In this document: positions 41,202 through 48,788 of the stretch, piece after piece
Numbering within the stretch: position 1 is the first letter of the stretch
Layout: every line of letters starts with the position of its first letter
Assembly: GCF_900102815.1 (NCBI RefSeq)
Contig: NZ_FNGF01000001.1
Location: forward strand, 641,443-705,442
From: Glycomyces sambucus
GTDB lineage: Bacteria; Actinomycetota; Actinomycetes; Mycobacteriales; Micromonosporaceae
Reading direction: 5' to 3'
DNA length: 64,000 nt
Notes under the pieces: model-generated
Told to the model about the DNA's origin: nothing
The model's input: only the letters and a program-made list of their open reading frames with translations
The model's database searches: none
Program-made: the position numbers and the translations under genes

Positions 41202-42151
41202 GCGTCAACGGAACGCGCGTCGTCAGCGTCGGGCACTACCAGCCGGAGAAGGTCCTCACCAACGAGGACCTCGCCAAGATGGTCGACACCAACGACGAGT
41301 GGATCGTCTCCCGGGTCGGCATCAAGGAGCGCCGCATCGCCGCCGACGACGAGAAGGTCGCCGACATGGCGACCCACGCCGCCCGGCAGGCCCTGGAGAA
41401 CGCCGGGCTCCAGCCCGGCGACATCGACATGGTCATCGTGGCGACCGTCTCCGCCAAGGACGTCTGCCCCAACACCGCCTGCCGCGTCTCCGAGGCCCTC
41501 GGCATCGACGCGCCCGCGGCGATGGACGTCAACACCGCGTGCTCGGGCTTCGAGTACGCGCTGGCCCAGGCCGACATGGCGATCCGCATCGGCAGCGCCA
41601 CCCGCGCCCTGGTGATCGGCGCCGAGAAGCTCACCGCGGTCACCGACTGGGAGGACCGCACCTCGTGCGTCCTCTTCGGCGACGGCGCGGGCGCCGTCGT
41701 GGTCGAGGGCACCGACGACCCCGCCCTGGCCATCAGCCCGGTCGTGTGGGGCTCGGAGCCGTCCATGGCCGACGTCATCCGCATCGAGGAGGACGTCCCC
41801 TACATCAAGCAGGCCGGCCAGACCGTCTTCCGCTGGGCCACCACCCAGCTCGCGCCGCTCATCGAGAAGGTCGCCGAGAAGGCCGACGTCAAGATCTCCG
41901 AACTCGCGGCCTTCGTGCCGCACCAGGCGAACCTGCGCATCATCCAGGGCATCGCCAAGCGGCTGGACTTCAGCGACGACTGCGTCGTCGCCGAGGACAT
42001 CGTCTACTCCGGCAACACCTCGGCGGCGTCGGTGCCGCTGGCGCTGTCGAAGTTGGTACAAAGTGGCAAGGTGGCCTCCGGCGCCCCGATCCTCCTGTTC
42101 GGATTCGGCGGCGGGCTCACCTACGCCGGGCAGGTCATCCGCTGCCCGTAA
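41198..42151 (+). CDS. fabH: 3-oxoacyl-ACP synthase III
   Basis: A 317-residue initiating condensing enzyme that joins an acyl-CoA primer to malonyl-ACP. The catalytic triad is complete: Cys115 (NTACSGFEY), His242 (VPHQANLRII) and Asn273 (YSGNTSAASV). In actinomycetes it usually accepts branched-chain primers. GTG start overlapping fabD. The acpP gene follows after 20 bp, in the invariant fabD-fabH-acpP-fabF order. Confidence 0.96.
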   Translation: MSVNGTRVVSVGHYQPEKVLTNEDLAKMVDTNDEWIVSRVGIKERRIAADDEKVADMATHAARQALENAGLQPGDIDMVIVATVSAKDVCPNTACRVSEALGIDAPAAMDVNTACSGFEYALAQADMAIRIGSATRALVIGAEKLTAVTDWEDRTSCVLFGDGAGAVVVEGTDDPALAISPVVWGSEPSMADVIRIEEDVPYIKQAGQTVFRWATTQLAPLIEKVAEKADVKISELAAFVPHQANLRIIQGIAKRLDFSDDCVVAEDIVYSGNTSAASVPLALSKLVQSGKVASGAPILLFGFGGGLTYAGQVIRCP

Positions 42152-42171
42152 CTATCGAAAGGGAATAACTC

Positions 42172-42414
42172 ATGGCTCTGTCTCGTGACGAGATCCGCGA
42201 AGGCCTGTCGGACATCCTCGAAGAGGTCGCGGGCGTCAACCCCGACGACGTCGCCGACGGCAAGTCCTTCACCGACGACCTCGACGTCGACTCGCTCGCC
42301 ATGGTCGAGGTCGTCGTTGCCGCCGAGGAGAAGTTCGGCGTCAAGATCCCCGACGACGAGGTCGCCAACCTGAAGACCGTCGGCGACGCCGTCTCCTACA
42401 TCGAGAAGGGTTAA
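42172..42414 (+). CDS. acpP: Acyl carrier protein
   Basis: An 80-residue, strongly acidic carrier protein. The phosphopantetheine attachment serine is Ser41 in VDSLAMVEVV, and the sequence has the expected four-helix pattern. It carries growing acyl chains between FabD, FabH and FabF. GAAAGGG lies upstream of the ATG. Confidence 0.97.
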   Translation: MALSRDEIREGLSDILEEVAGVNPDDVADGKSFTDDLDVDSLAMVEVVVAAEEKFGVKIPDDEVANLKTVGDAVSYIEKG

Positions 42415-42415
42415 T

Positions 42416-43633
42416 GTGACTGAGGTAGTCGTGACCGGGCTCGGCGCGACCACTCCCCTCGGCGGGGACGTGGCGTCGACCTGGGAAGCACTCGTGGCCG
42501 GACGGTCGGGTGTCCATCAGCTCGCGCACGCGTGGGCCCAGGAGCTCCCGTGCCGGATCGCCGCCGAGCTGGCGGTCGAGCCGTCCGAGGTCCTGCCCCG
42601 GGTCCGGCTGCGCCGCCTCGACCGCTCCGAGCAGATCGCGCTCGTCGCGGCTCAGCAGGCGTGGGACGACGCGGGGCTGAGCGACGACCTCGACAAGGAA
42701 CGGCTCGGCGTCGTCTTCGGCTCCGGGATCGGCGGTGCGCTGACCCTCCTCGCCCAGGACGACATCCTGGAGGAGAGCGGCGCGCGGAAGGTCTCCCCGT
42801 TCACCGTGCCCATGCTCATGCCCAACGGACCCGCGGCCGTGGTCGGCCTCGAGTTCGGCGCCCAGGCCGGCGTGCACGCCCCCACCAGCGCGTGCGCCAC
42901 CTCGGCGGAGGCGATCTCCTGGGCCGCCGACATGATCCGCGCCGGCCGTGCCGACGTGGTCGTGGCCGGCGGGGCCGAGGCGGTCATCGGCGGCCTGCCG
43001 ATGGCCGGGTTCTCCTCGATGAAGGCCATGTCCACGCGCAACGACGACCCCGAGCACGCCTCCCGGCCCTGGGACCGCGACCGCGACGGGTTCGTCATGG
43101 GCGAGGGCTCGGGCGCGCTGATCCTGGAGCGCCGCGAGCACGCCGAGGCGCGCGGGGCGAGGATCTACGCCGTGGTGGCGGGCTCCGGCCTGACCTCCGA
43201 CGGCTACGACATCGTCCAGCCCGACCCGGAGTGCCGGGGCGGCGGGCGCGCGATGCGGGCGGCCATTAAGCAGGCCGGCATCGACCCGAAGGACGTCGGC
43301 CACGTCAACGCCCACGCCACGTCGACGCCGGTCGGCGACATGGCGGAGGTCAAGGGCATCAAGCGCGAGGTCGGCGACCACGTGGTGCTCACCGCGACCA
43401 AGTCCATGACCGGGCACCTGCTCGGCGGGGCGGGCGCGGTCGAGTCGATCGCGGCGATCCTGGCGATCGTCGAAGGGGTCATCCCCCCGACGATCAACCT
43501 GGAGAACCCCGACCCGGCCCTGGATCTGGACGTCGCCGCGAACGAGGCCCGCAAGGTCGAGCTCAACGCCGCGCTCAACACGGCCTTCGGCTTCGGCGGC
43601 CACAACGCCGCGCTCTTGTTCACGAAGCCGTAG
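42416..43633 (+). CDS. fabF: 3-oxoacyl-ACP synthase II
   Basis: A 405-residue elongating condensing enzyme. The Cys-His-His triad is complete: Cys160 (TSACATSAEA), His300 (NAHATSTPVGD) and His334 (TKSMTGHLLGGAGAVE). The GTG starts 2 nt after the acpP stop. Its last codons ACG AAG CCG and the TAG stop are the first part of a 35-bp unit that is repeated downstream (43621-43787), and a strong terminator closes the operon at 43801-43838. Confidence 0.97.
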   Translation: MTEVVVTGLGATTPLGGDVASTWEALVAGRSGVHQLAHAWAQELPCRIAAELAVEPSEVLPRVRLRRLDRSEQIALVAAQQAWDDAGLSDDLDKERLGVVFGSGIGGALTLLAQDDILEESGARKVSPFTVPMLMPNGPAAVVGLEFGAQAGVHAPTSACATSAEAISWAADMIRAGRADVVVAGGAEAVIGGLPMAGFSSMKAMSTRNDDPEHASRPWDRDRDGFVMGEGSGALILERREHAEARGARIYAVVAGSGLTSDGYDIVQPDPECRGGGRAMRAAIKQAGIDPKDVGHVNAHATSTPVGDMAEVKGIKREVGDHVVLTATKSMTGHLLGGAGAVESIAAILAIVEGVIPPTINLENPDPALDLDVAANEARKVELNAALNTAFGFGGHNAALLFTKP

Positions 43634-43787
43634 GCGGAGTGAACTAGAGGTTCAGCACGAAGCCGTAGGCGGAGTGAACCAGAGGTACGGCACGAAGCCG
43701 TAGGCCGAGTGAACTAGAGGTCTGGGACGAAGCCGTAGGTGTAGTAGACCGAAGGTCCTGTACGAAGCCGTAGCCGGAAGTCCCAAG
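43621..43787. repeat. 35-bp tandem repeat, 4.8 copies, beginning inside the fabF 3' end
   Basis: Copies start at 43621, 43656, 43691, 43726 and 43761 (last one partial). All keep ACGAAGCCGTAG, the fabF terminal codons and stop; most continue with GGAGTGAAC or a close variant. Divergence rises with distance from the gene. The period is not a multiple of three and each copy carries stops, so it is not an extension of the protein. Confidence 0.97.
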
Positions 43788-43800
43788 GGACGCAAGCGAA

Positions 43801-43838
43801 CAGCAGGGCCCCGCCGCATGCGCGGCGGGGCCCTGCTG
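43801..43838 (+). terminator. Terminator of the fab operon
   Basis: CAGCAGGGCCCCGCCGC (43801-43817) pairs perfectly over 17 bp with 43822-43838 around an ATGC loop. Confidence 0.9.
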
Positions 43839-44146
43839 CGTGCGCCAGCGTTTCGGGAGTGTCCGGGAGTGTCGCGGAGCGCCTACCATAAACCGGACAC
43901 GAAGAGGGTCCCCTGGGTAAAAAATACTCCTGGGGTACGACATCGCACGAACGTGATCCTTCCTCAGCACGAGGCGGAACGGTACCGGAGACGGGAGCAA
44001 CGCCCGGGGGCTGGCACTACCGTGAAAAGGGCGCGAATTTCCTAGACTGTGGAGGTGCGGACCCCACCGCATCGCACAGCACCGCGCGGCACCGCGTTGC
44101 GCGGCAACGAACCAGGAAGCCCGTCCCGATCCCGAAGGAGCCCGTC
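43839..44146. other. Intergenic region before the DUF418 gene
   Basis: No gene is seen here. Around 43905-43940 there is an A-rich tract and two near-identical TCCTGGGG-type elements (CCCCTGGGTA and CTCCTGGGGTA). TAGACT at 44043-44048 may be the -10 box of the gene at 44147, giving a leader of about 90 nt. Confidence 0.5.
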
Positions 44147-45355
44147 GTGACCGCAACCCCCTACGCGACCGCCGACCCGCCCAAGGCCGGCCCGCCCACG
44201 CCGATCACCAAGGCCGAGCGCTCGCTCGCACCCGACATCGCGCGCGGCGGCATGCTGCTGTTCATCGCGCTCGCGAACGTCCCGATCCACCTGTGGGGCA
44301 TGGGCCTCGACAAGTACAACCACAACACCGGGCAGTCGGCGGCCGACCACATCGCCTACTTCATCGAGCAGCTCCTCATCGCCGAGCGCTCGCGCCCGAT
44401 GTTCGCGATCCTCTACGGCTTCGGCATCGCCGTCATGGCCTCGCGCATGTTCGCGCGCGGCATGGAGGCCAAGGCCGTCCGCAAGGTCCTGCGCCGCCGC
44501 TCGTGGTGGCTCATCGCGTTCGGCTTCCTGCACGCGACCCTGCTGTTCTTCGGCGACATCCTCGCCCCGTACGGCGCCGCCGGCCTCATCGCGCTGTTCT
44601 TCGTCGCCCTCTCCGACCGGGGCCTCAAGAAGTGGCTCATCGGCACCACCGCGTACACCGTGCTCATCGGCACCCCGATGATGGCGTACTTCTACACCAT
44701 GTCGAGCCAGCCGCCCGGCGGCGGCGAGGACATCCCGCCGTACGTCGGCCAGCTCATCACCGGCGCGATCGCCTCGCCGGTCGCCGCGGTCGCCATCGTC
44801 GTCACCGGGACGTTCTTCCCGCTCATCATCGCGGGCATGATGCTCCAGCGCGCCGGGTGGCTCAACCACCCCGAGGCGCACCTGCCGCAGCTCAAGAAGG
44901 TCTTCGCCACCGGCATGGCCGTGAACGTCCTCAGCTCGCTCCCCGTGGCCCTCATCGCGCTCGGCGCGTGGGAGCCGTCGAACGGCGTGTGGATCGGCGC
45001 GGTGTACCTGACGCTCATCGGCGGCCTGTACGCCGGCCTCGGCTACATCTGCGGCTTCGCGCTCCTCGCGCACAAGCTCCGCGGCTACGGCCGCCGCGGC
45101 GTCCCCGGGGCGCTCGCCGCGGTCGGCGAGCGGTCGCTCACCAGCTACCTGCTCCAGTCGATCATCATGGCGCCGCTGCTGACGATCTGGGGCTTCGGCC
45201 TCGGCGAGGACCTCGGCTACTTGGGCGCGTTCGGGTACGCGTTCGGGACCTGGGCGCTCACCGTGGTCATCGCGGTCCTCATGGACAAGGCCGGGAAGCG
45301 CGGCCCGTTCGAAGTGGTGCTCCGGCGCCTCACCTACGGCCGCAAGCGGTCCTAG
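44147..45355 (+). CDS. DUF418 (YeiB-like) membrane protein
   Basis: A 402-residue integral membrane protein with about ten helices. The N-terminal SLAPDIARGGMLLFIALANV and the C-terminal DUF418 domain (ERSLTSYLLQSIIMAPLLTIWGFGLG) are characteristic. Function in this family is unknown; related YeiB proteins are linked to transport or acyl modification of envelope compounds. AAGGAG precedes the GTG. A long hairpin at 45368-45403 ends the transcript. Confidence 0.88.
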   Translation: MTATPYATADPPKAGPPTPITKAERSLAPDIARGGMLLFIALANVPIHLWGMGLDKYNHNTGQSAADHIAYFIEQLLIAERSRPMFAILYGFGIAVMASRMFARGMEAKAVRKVLRRRSWWLIAFGFLHATLLFFGDILAPYGAAGLIALFFVALSDRGLKKWLIGTTAYTVLIGTPMMAYFYTMSSQPPGGGEDIPPYVGQLITGAIASPVAAVAIVVTGTFFPLIIAGMMLQRAGWLNHPEAHLPQLKKVFATGMAVNVLSSLPVALIALGAWEPSNGVWIGAVYLTLIGGLYAGLGYICGFALLAHKLRGYGRRGVPGALAAVGERSLTSYLLQSIIMAPLLTIWGFGLGEDLGYLGAFGYAFGTWALTVVIAVLMDKAGKRGPFEVVLRRLTYGRKRS

Positions 45356-45367
45356 CACCGCGCACCG

Positions 45368-45403
45368 GACGCCCCCGTGTCGGATGGCCGACGCGGGGGC
45401 GTC
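45368..45403 (+). terminator. Terminator hairpin after the DUF418 gene
   Basis: GACGCCCCCGTGTCGG (45368-45383) pairs with CCGACGCGGGGGCGTC (45388-45403), one G·T pair, over an ATGG loop. Confidence 0.8.
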
Positions 45404-45422
45404 GCCGTCCCCGCGCCCATGG

Positions 45423-45428
45423 CAGAAT
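45423..45428 (+). promoter_or_regulatory. -10 box for a leaderless transcript
   Basis: CAGAAT ends 6 nt before the GTG at 45435. It probably drives the small membrane protein gene and, by read-through, the PepSY-DyP gene. Confidence 0.45.
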
Positions 45429-45434
45429 ACGGCC

Positions 45435-45968
45435 GTGCGAGTGAGCTGGATTCCCTTCCGACTGCTGCGGGCCGCCGTGTTCGCCGCGGTCGCCGGGCCG
45501 GCCTCGCTCCTGCTGCACCTGTGGAGCGGCGGGCACGCGCCCGGCCTCCTCCAGGCCGCGGGCGCCTTCGCGCTCGTCTTCGCCGCCGCGTACGCCGCGG
45601 GCGGACGCCAGCGCGGCTTCCTCGTCCTCGCGCCCCTGTGCCTGGCGGCCCAGTGGGGCCTGCACGAGCTGTTCCAGGCGGGTGCCGTCGAGACCGCGCA
45701 CGCGCACGGCGCGGGCGTGAGCATGTGGCTGGTGCACGTCGCCGCGGCCCTGGCGCAGGCGTCGTGGCTGGCGCGCGGGGAGTCCGCGTTCGCGGCGCTG
45801 CTCGACCTGCTGGCGCTGTGGTTCGCGCGCCTCGTACGTATCACGGGCCTGGGCGCCCCGGCTCCGGTGCGCCTGCGCCGGTTCTTCTCTCGGACGCGGG
45901 TCCCGCGTCCGGCCCCGGTCGCCGCGGCGGCCATCTCGCGCCGCGGTCCTCCGCGGTTCGCTTTCTGA
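45435..45968 (+). CDS. Small four-helix membrane protein with conserved-looking histidines
   Basis: A 177-residue protein with about four helices and a basic cytoplasmic tail. Histidines occur in or beside the helices (LLLHLWSGGHAPGLL, WGLHELFQAG, TAHAHGAGVSMWLVHVAA), as in metal- or haem-handling membrane proteins. No named family is recognised. It lies 71 bp upstream of the PepSY-DyP fusion gene, with no strong terminator between, so the two probably work together, for example in metal or haem handling. That is inference. The GTG start is set by the -10 box 6 nt upstream. Confidence 0.7.
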   Translation: MRVSWIPFRLLRAAVFAAVAGPASLLLHLWSGGHAPGLLQAAGAFALVFAAAYAAGGRQRGFLVLAPLCLAAQWGLHELFQAGAVETAHAHGAGVSMWLVHVAAALAQASWLARGESAFAALLDLLALWFARLVRITGLGAPAPVRLRRFFSRTRVPRPAPVAAAAISRRGPPRFAF

Positions 45969-46039
45969 TTCCCGTCGTCCCCCGGCGCCGTTCGGCGCTC
46001 CCCCCTGCCCGGTGATCCGGGCTGCTCAGAAAGCGAAGC

Positions 46040-48715
46040 ATGTCAACTGCAAGGATTCGGGCTGCCCTGCGGCAGCCCCTGCTCCGGCTGCATTTCTACG
46101 CCGGCATCGTGATAGCACCGTTCCTGCTGGTCTCGGCCTTGACCGGACTGGCCTACGCCCTGTCCTACCCGTTGGAGGACGTCCTCCACGCCGATCTGGA
46201 GACCGTCGAGCCCGGCGGCGAGCCGCTGACGCTCGCGCACCAGGTGGGGGCGGTGACGGCGGCGCACCCGGACTGGCCGGTGACGGCGGTGCGGCCCGCG
46301 GCCGACGCCGAGTCGTCCACTGCGGTACTGGTGGACGACGGGACCGCGCGCGAGTCGGGCGCGGTGGCCGTGGTCTACGTGGACCCGTACACCGGGGAGG
46401 TGCTCGGCGACTCCACGACGTACGGGTCTTCGCAGGCCGGTCCGGTCCGGGAGTGGATCTCGACGCTGCACCGGAACCTGCACCTGGGCGAGCCGGGGCG
46501 CCTGTACTCGGAGCTGGCGGCGAGCTGGCTGTGGGTGGTCGCGCTCGGCGGCCTGGTGCTGTGGGTCTCCAGGAGGCGCCGGAGCGGCGGGTTCTGGCGG
46601 CCGCGGCCGGCCGGTGCGGGCCGGTCGCGGACCCTCGCCTGGCACGGCCCGGTCGGGGTGTGGCTGGTGCTGGTGCTGCTGTTCTTGTCGGTCACGGGCG
46701 TCACGTGGTCGCGGTACGCGGGCGAGCACGTGGCGCAGCTGCGCGAGGCCCTGAGCTGGACCACGCCGTCGCTCGCGGTCGATGAAGGGGCCTCGGGCGG
46801 TGCGCACGCCGGGCACGACGCGATGACGGGCATGGCGACCTCGGCGTTCTCGATCACGCTGCTGGACAGCGTGTACGAGACGGCGCGGGAGGCGGGGATG
46901 AGCGACCCGATGGAGATCGCGCTGCCTGCCGGGTCGGCGACTCAGTTCCTGGTGAGCGAGCAGCGGCGGTCGGTGCCGCTGGAGCAGGACCAGATGGTCG
47001 TGGACACGGCTTCGGGCGCGCCGCAGGTGGCCGGCGAGCTGCGGTTCGCGGACTGGCCGGTGATGGCGCAGGCGACGAGCGTGCTCATCGCCGCGCACAT
47101 GGGGCTGCTGTTCGGGCTCGCGAACCAGGTCGTGCTGGCGGTGGCGATGGTGCTGCTGGTCCTCATGGTCGTCTGGGGGTACCGGATGTGGTGGCAGCGG
47201 CGCCCGCGCGGCGGTCTGGTGGGCCGGGCGTACCCGCGCGGCGGGCTGCGGCGGCTGCCGTGGCCGGTGATCGCCGCGGTGGTGGCGGTCTGGGCCCTGG
47301 TGGGCTGGTTCTTCCCGCTGCTGGGGATTTCGTTGGCGGCGTTCGTGGTCGTGGACGTGGCGGTCGGCCTGTGGCGGCGGTTCCGGAGGCCGCCGGTCGA
47401 GCGCGGGCCCGGTGCGGCGACGGTGTCGCGGCGGACGGCGCTGGCGACGGCGACGGTCTCGGCGGCGGTCGGGGCGGGCGTCGGCATGGCGATCGCCTCG
47501 GGTGCGCAGGACGAGGGCGCGGCGGCCGGTGACGAGGGTTCGGGGACCGAGCCGTTCTACGGGGACCGGCAGGGCGGGATCGCGACGCCGGTCCAGGGCC
47601 ATGCGCTGTTCGCGGCGTTCGATCTGGCGGCGGCGGACCTCGCGACCGGGGCCGCCCTCGGCACCGCGGCGGTGGCCGCGAACCTGAAGGCGCTGCTGCG
47701 GGACTGGTCGGACACGGCGGCGGCGCTCGCGGCCGGGGAGGCCCCGCCGAAGGCCCGGATCGACGGCGCGGACCAGTTCGACGCCGAGGCCGTGGCCGCG
47801 GGCCTGGCCCCGGGGCGGTTGACGGTGACGTTCGGGATCGGCCCGGCCGCGTTCGCGAAGGCGGGCCTGGAGGCGGCGCGGCCGTCGAAGCTCGCCGAGC
47901 TGCCCGAGTTCGACGGGGACCGGCTCAATCCGGCGTGGTCGGGCGGGGACCTGCTGCTCCAGGTGTGCGGCGACGACCCGCAGGTGGTGTCGAACGCGTT
48001 CCTGGAGCTGCGCAAGCGGGCCGTGGGCCTGGGGACGCTCGGGTGGGTGCAGCACGGCTTCTCGTCGGCGCCCGCCGGGGGCGGGACCCCGCGGAACCTC
48101 ATGGGGTTCAAGGACGGCAGCGCGAACCCAGAGGCGGGGAGCGAGGAGTTCGACGCCCGGGTGTGGGCGGTGGACGCGGAGCCGTCGTGGTTCGAGGGCG
48201 GCACGTACCTGGTGTTCCGCAAGATCCGGATGCGCCTGCCGGACTGGTCGATGCTGTCGGCCGAGGATCAGAACCTGACGTTCGGGCGGGAGCGGGACTC
48301 GGGGGTGCCGCTGAGCGGCGGCGGCGAGTTCGACCACCCGGACTTCACGGCCCTGGACGCCTCGGGCCTGCCCGCGGTGCCGGCCGACTCGCACATCGCG
48401 GTGGTGCACGACGCGGCGATGGTGCGGCGCGGCTTCAACTACGACTACGGGTTCCTGACCCAGGGCGACGTGTCCTCGGACGCGGCGACCGACGGGCACC
48501 TGGACGGCCACATGCACGCCGAGCACCCGTACGACGCGGGGCTGCTGTTCGTGTCGTTCCAGGCCGACCCGCAGGTGTTCGTTGACGCGCAGGAGAAGAT
48601 GGCGGCCTCGGACCGGCTCTCGGAGTTCATCACCGCCGAGGGCTCGGGCGTGTTCGCGGTCCCGCCGGGCGCGGCCGAGGGCGGCTTCGTCGCCGAGGAC
48701 CTGTTCGGGGCGTGA
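46040..48715 (+). CDS. PepSY-TM reductase domain fused to a DyP-type peroxidase
   Basis: An 891-residue fusion. Residues 1-450 are a PepSY-associated membrane module: helices near 20-42, 160-177, 203-222, 345-383, 409-425 and 427-444, with two outside PepSY regions and helix-associated histidines (His18, His144, His147, His202, His353) that could hold haem as in the siderophore reductase FoxB. Residues 463-465 (Ser-Arg-Arg, in TVSRRTALAT) and the hydrophobic stretch to about 487 look like an internal Tat signal. Residues about 500-891 form a full DyP/EfeB peroxidase with GFKDG (689-693, catalytic Asp692), SHIAVVH (probable haem ligand His785), RRGFNYD and DAGLLFVSFQ. Six helices put the linker inside, so Tat export would place the peroxidase outside. 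Role in iron or haem handling is inferred. Confidence 0.88.
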   Translation: MSTARIRAALRQPLLRLHFYAGIVIAPFLLVSALTGLAYALSYPLEDVLHADLETVEPGGEPLTLAHQVGAVTAAHPDWPVTAVRPAADAESSTAVLVDDGTARESGAVAVVYVDPYTGEVLGDSTTYGSSQAGPVREWISTLHRNLHLGEPGRLYSELAASWLWVVALGGLVLWVSRRRRSGGFWRPRPAGAGRSRTLAWHGPVGVWLVLVLLFLSVTGVTWSRYAGEHVAQLREALSWTTPSLAVDEGASGGAHAGHDAMTGMATSAFSITLLDSVYETAREAGMSDPMEIALPAGSATQFLVSEQRRSVPLEQDQMVVDTASGAPQVAGELRFADWPVMAQATSVLIAAHMGLLFGLANQVVLAVAMVLLVLMVVWGYRMWWQRRPRGGLVGRAYPRGGLRRLPWPVIAAVVAVWALVGWFFPLLGISLAAFVVVDVAVGLWRRFRRPPVERGPGAATVSRRTALATATVSAAVGAGVGMAIASGAQDEGAAAGDEGSGTEPFYGDRQGGIATPVQGHALFAAFDLAAADLATGAALGTAAVAANLKALLRDWSDTAAALAAGEAPPKARIDGADQFDAEAVAAGLAPGRLTVTFGIGPAAFAKAGLEAARPSKLAELPEFDGDRLNPAWSGGDLLLQVCGDDPQVVSNAFLELRKRAVGLGTLGWVQHGFSSAPAGGGTPRNLMGFKDGSANPEAGSEEFDARVWAVDAEPSWFEGGTYLVFRKIRMRLPDWSMLSAEDQNLTFGRERDSGVPLSGGGEFDHPDFTALDASGLPAVPADSHIAVVHDAAMVRRGFNYDYGFLTQGDVSSDAATDGHLDGHMHAEHPYDAGLLFVSFQADPQVFVDAQEKMAASDRLSEFITAEGSGVFAVPPGAAEGGFVAEDLFGA

Positions 48716-48721
48716 GGGTGC

Positions 48722-48747
48722 GGGGCGGGCGCCGCGGCGCCCGCCCC
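48722..48747 (+). terminator. Hairpin between the convergent PepSY-DyP and asparagine synthase genes
   Basis: GGGGCGGGCGCC (48722-48733) and GGCGCCCGCCCC (48736-48747) are perfect arms; it lies 7 bp past the fusion stop and could serve both directions. Confidence 0.65.
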
Positions 48748-48760
48748 GCCAGGACCGGGA

Positions 48761-48788
48761 CTCAGAACCCGGGGCTCAGAACCCGGGG
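48761..48788. repeat. 14-bp direct duplication at the asparagine synthase stop codon
   Basis: CTCAGAACCCGGGG occurs twice without interruption (48761-48774 and 48775-48788). The second copy, read on the minus strand, is the last codons and TGA stop of the asnB-like gene, so the first copy is a repeat of the gene end placed downstream. Confidence 0.9.

Noticed and set aside
43621-43787. CRISPR array
   Set aside because: The repeats are directly tandem without spacers, and no cas genes are present.
43644-44156. A minus-strand frame of 170 codons over the fabF repeat array
   Set aside because: It reads through repeats and a terminator and has no ribosome site. The 35-bp period breaks frame in each copy, so it does not look like a repeat protein.
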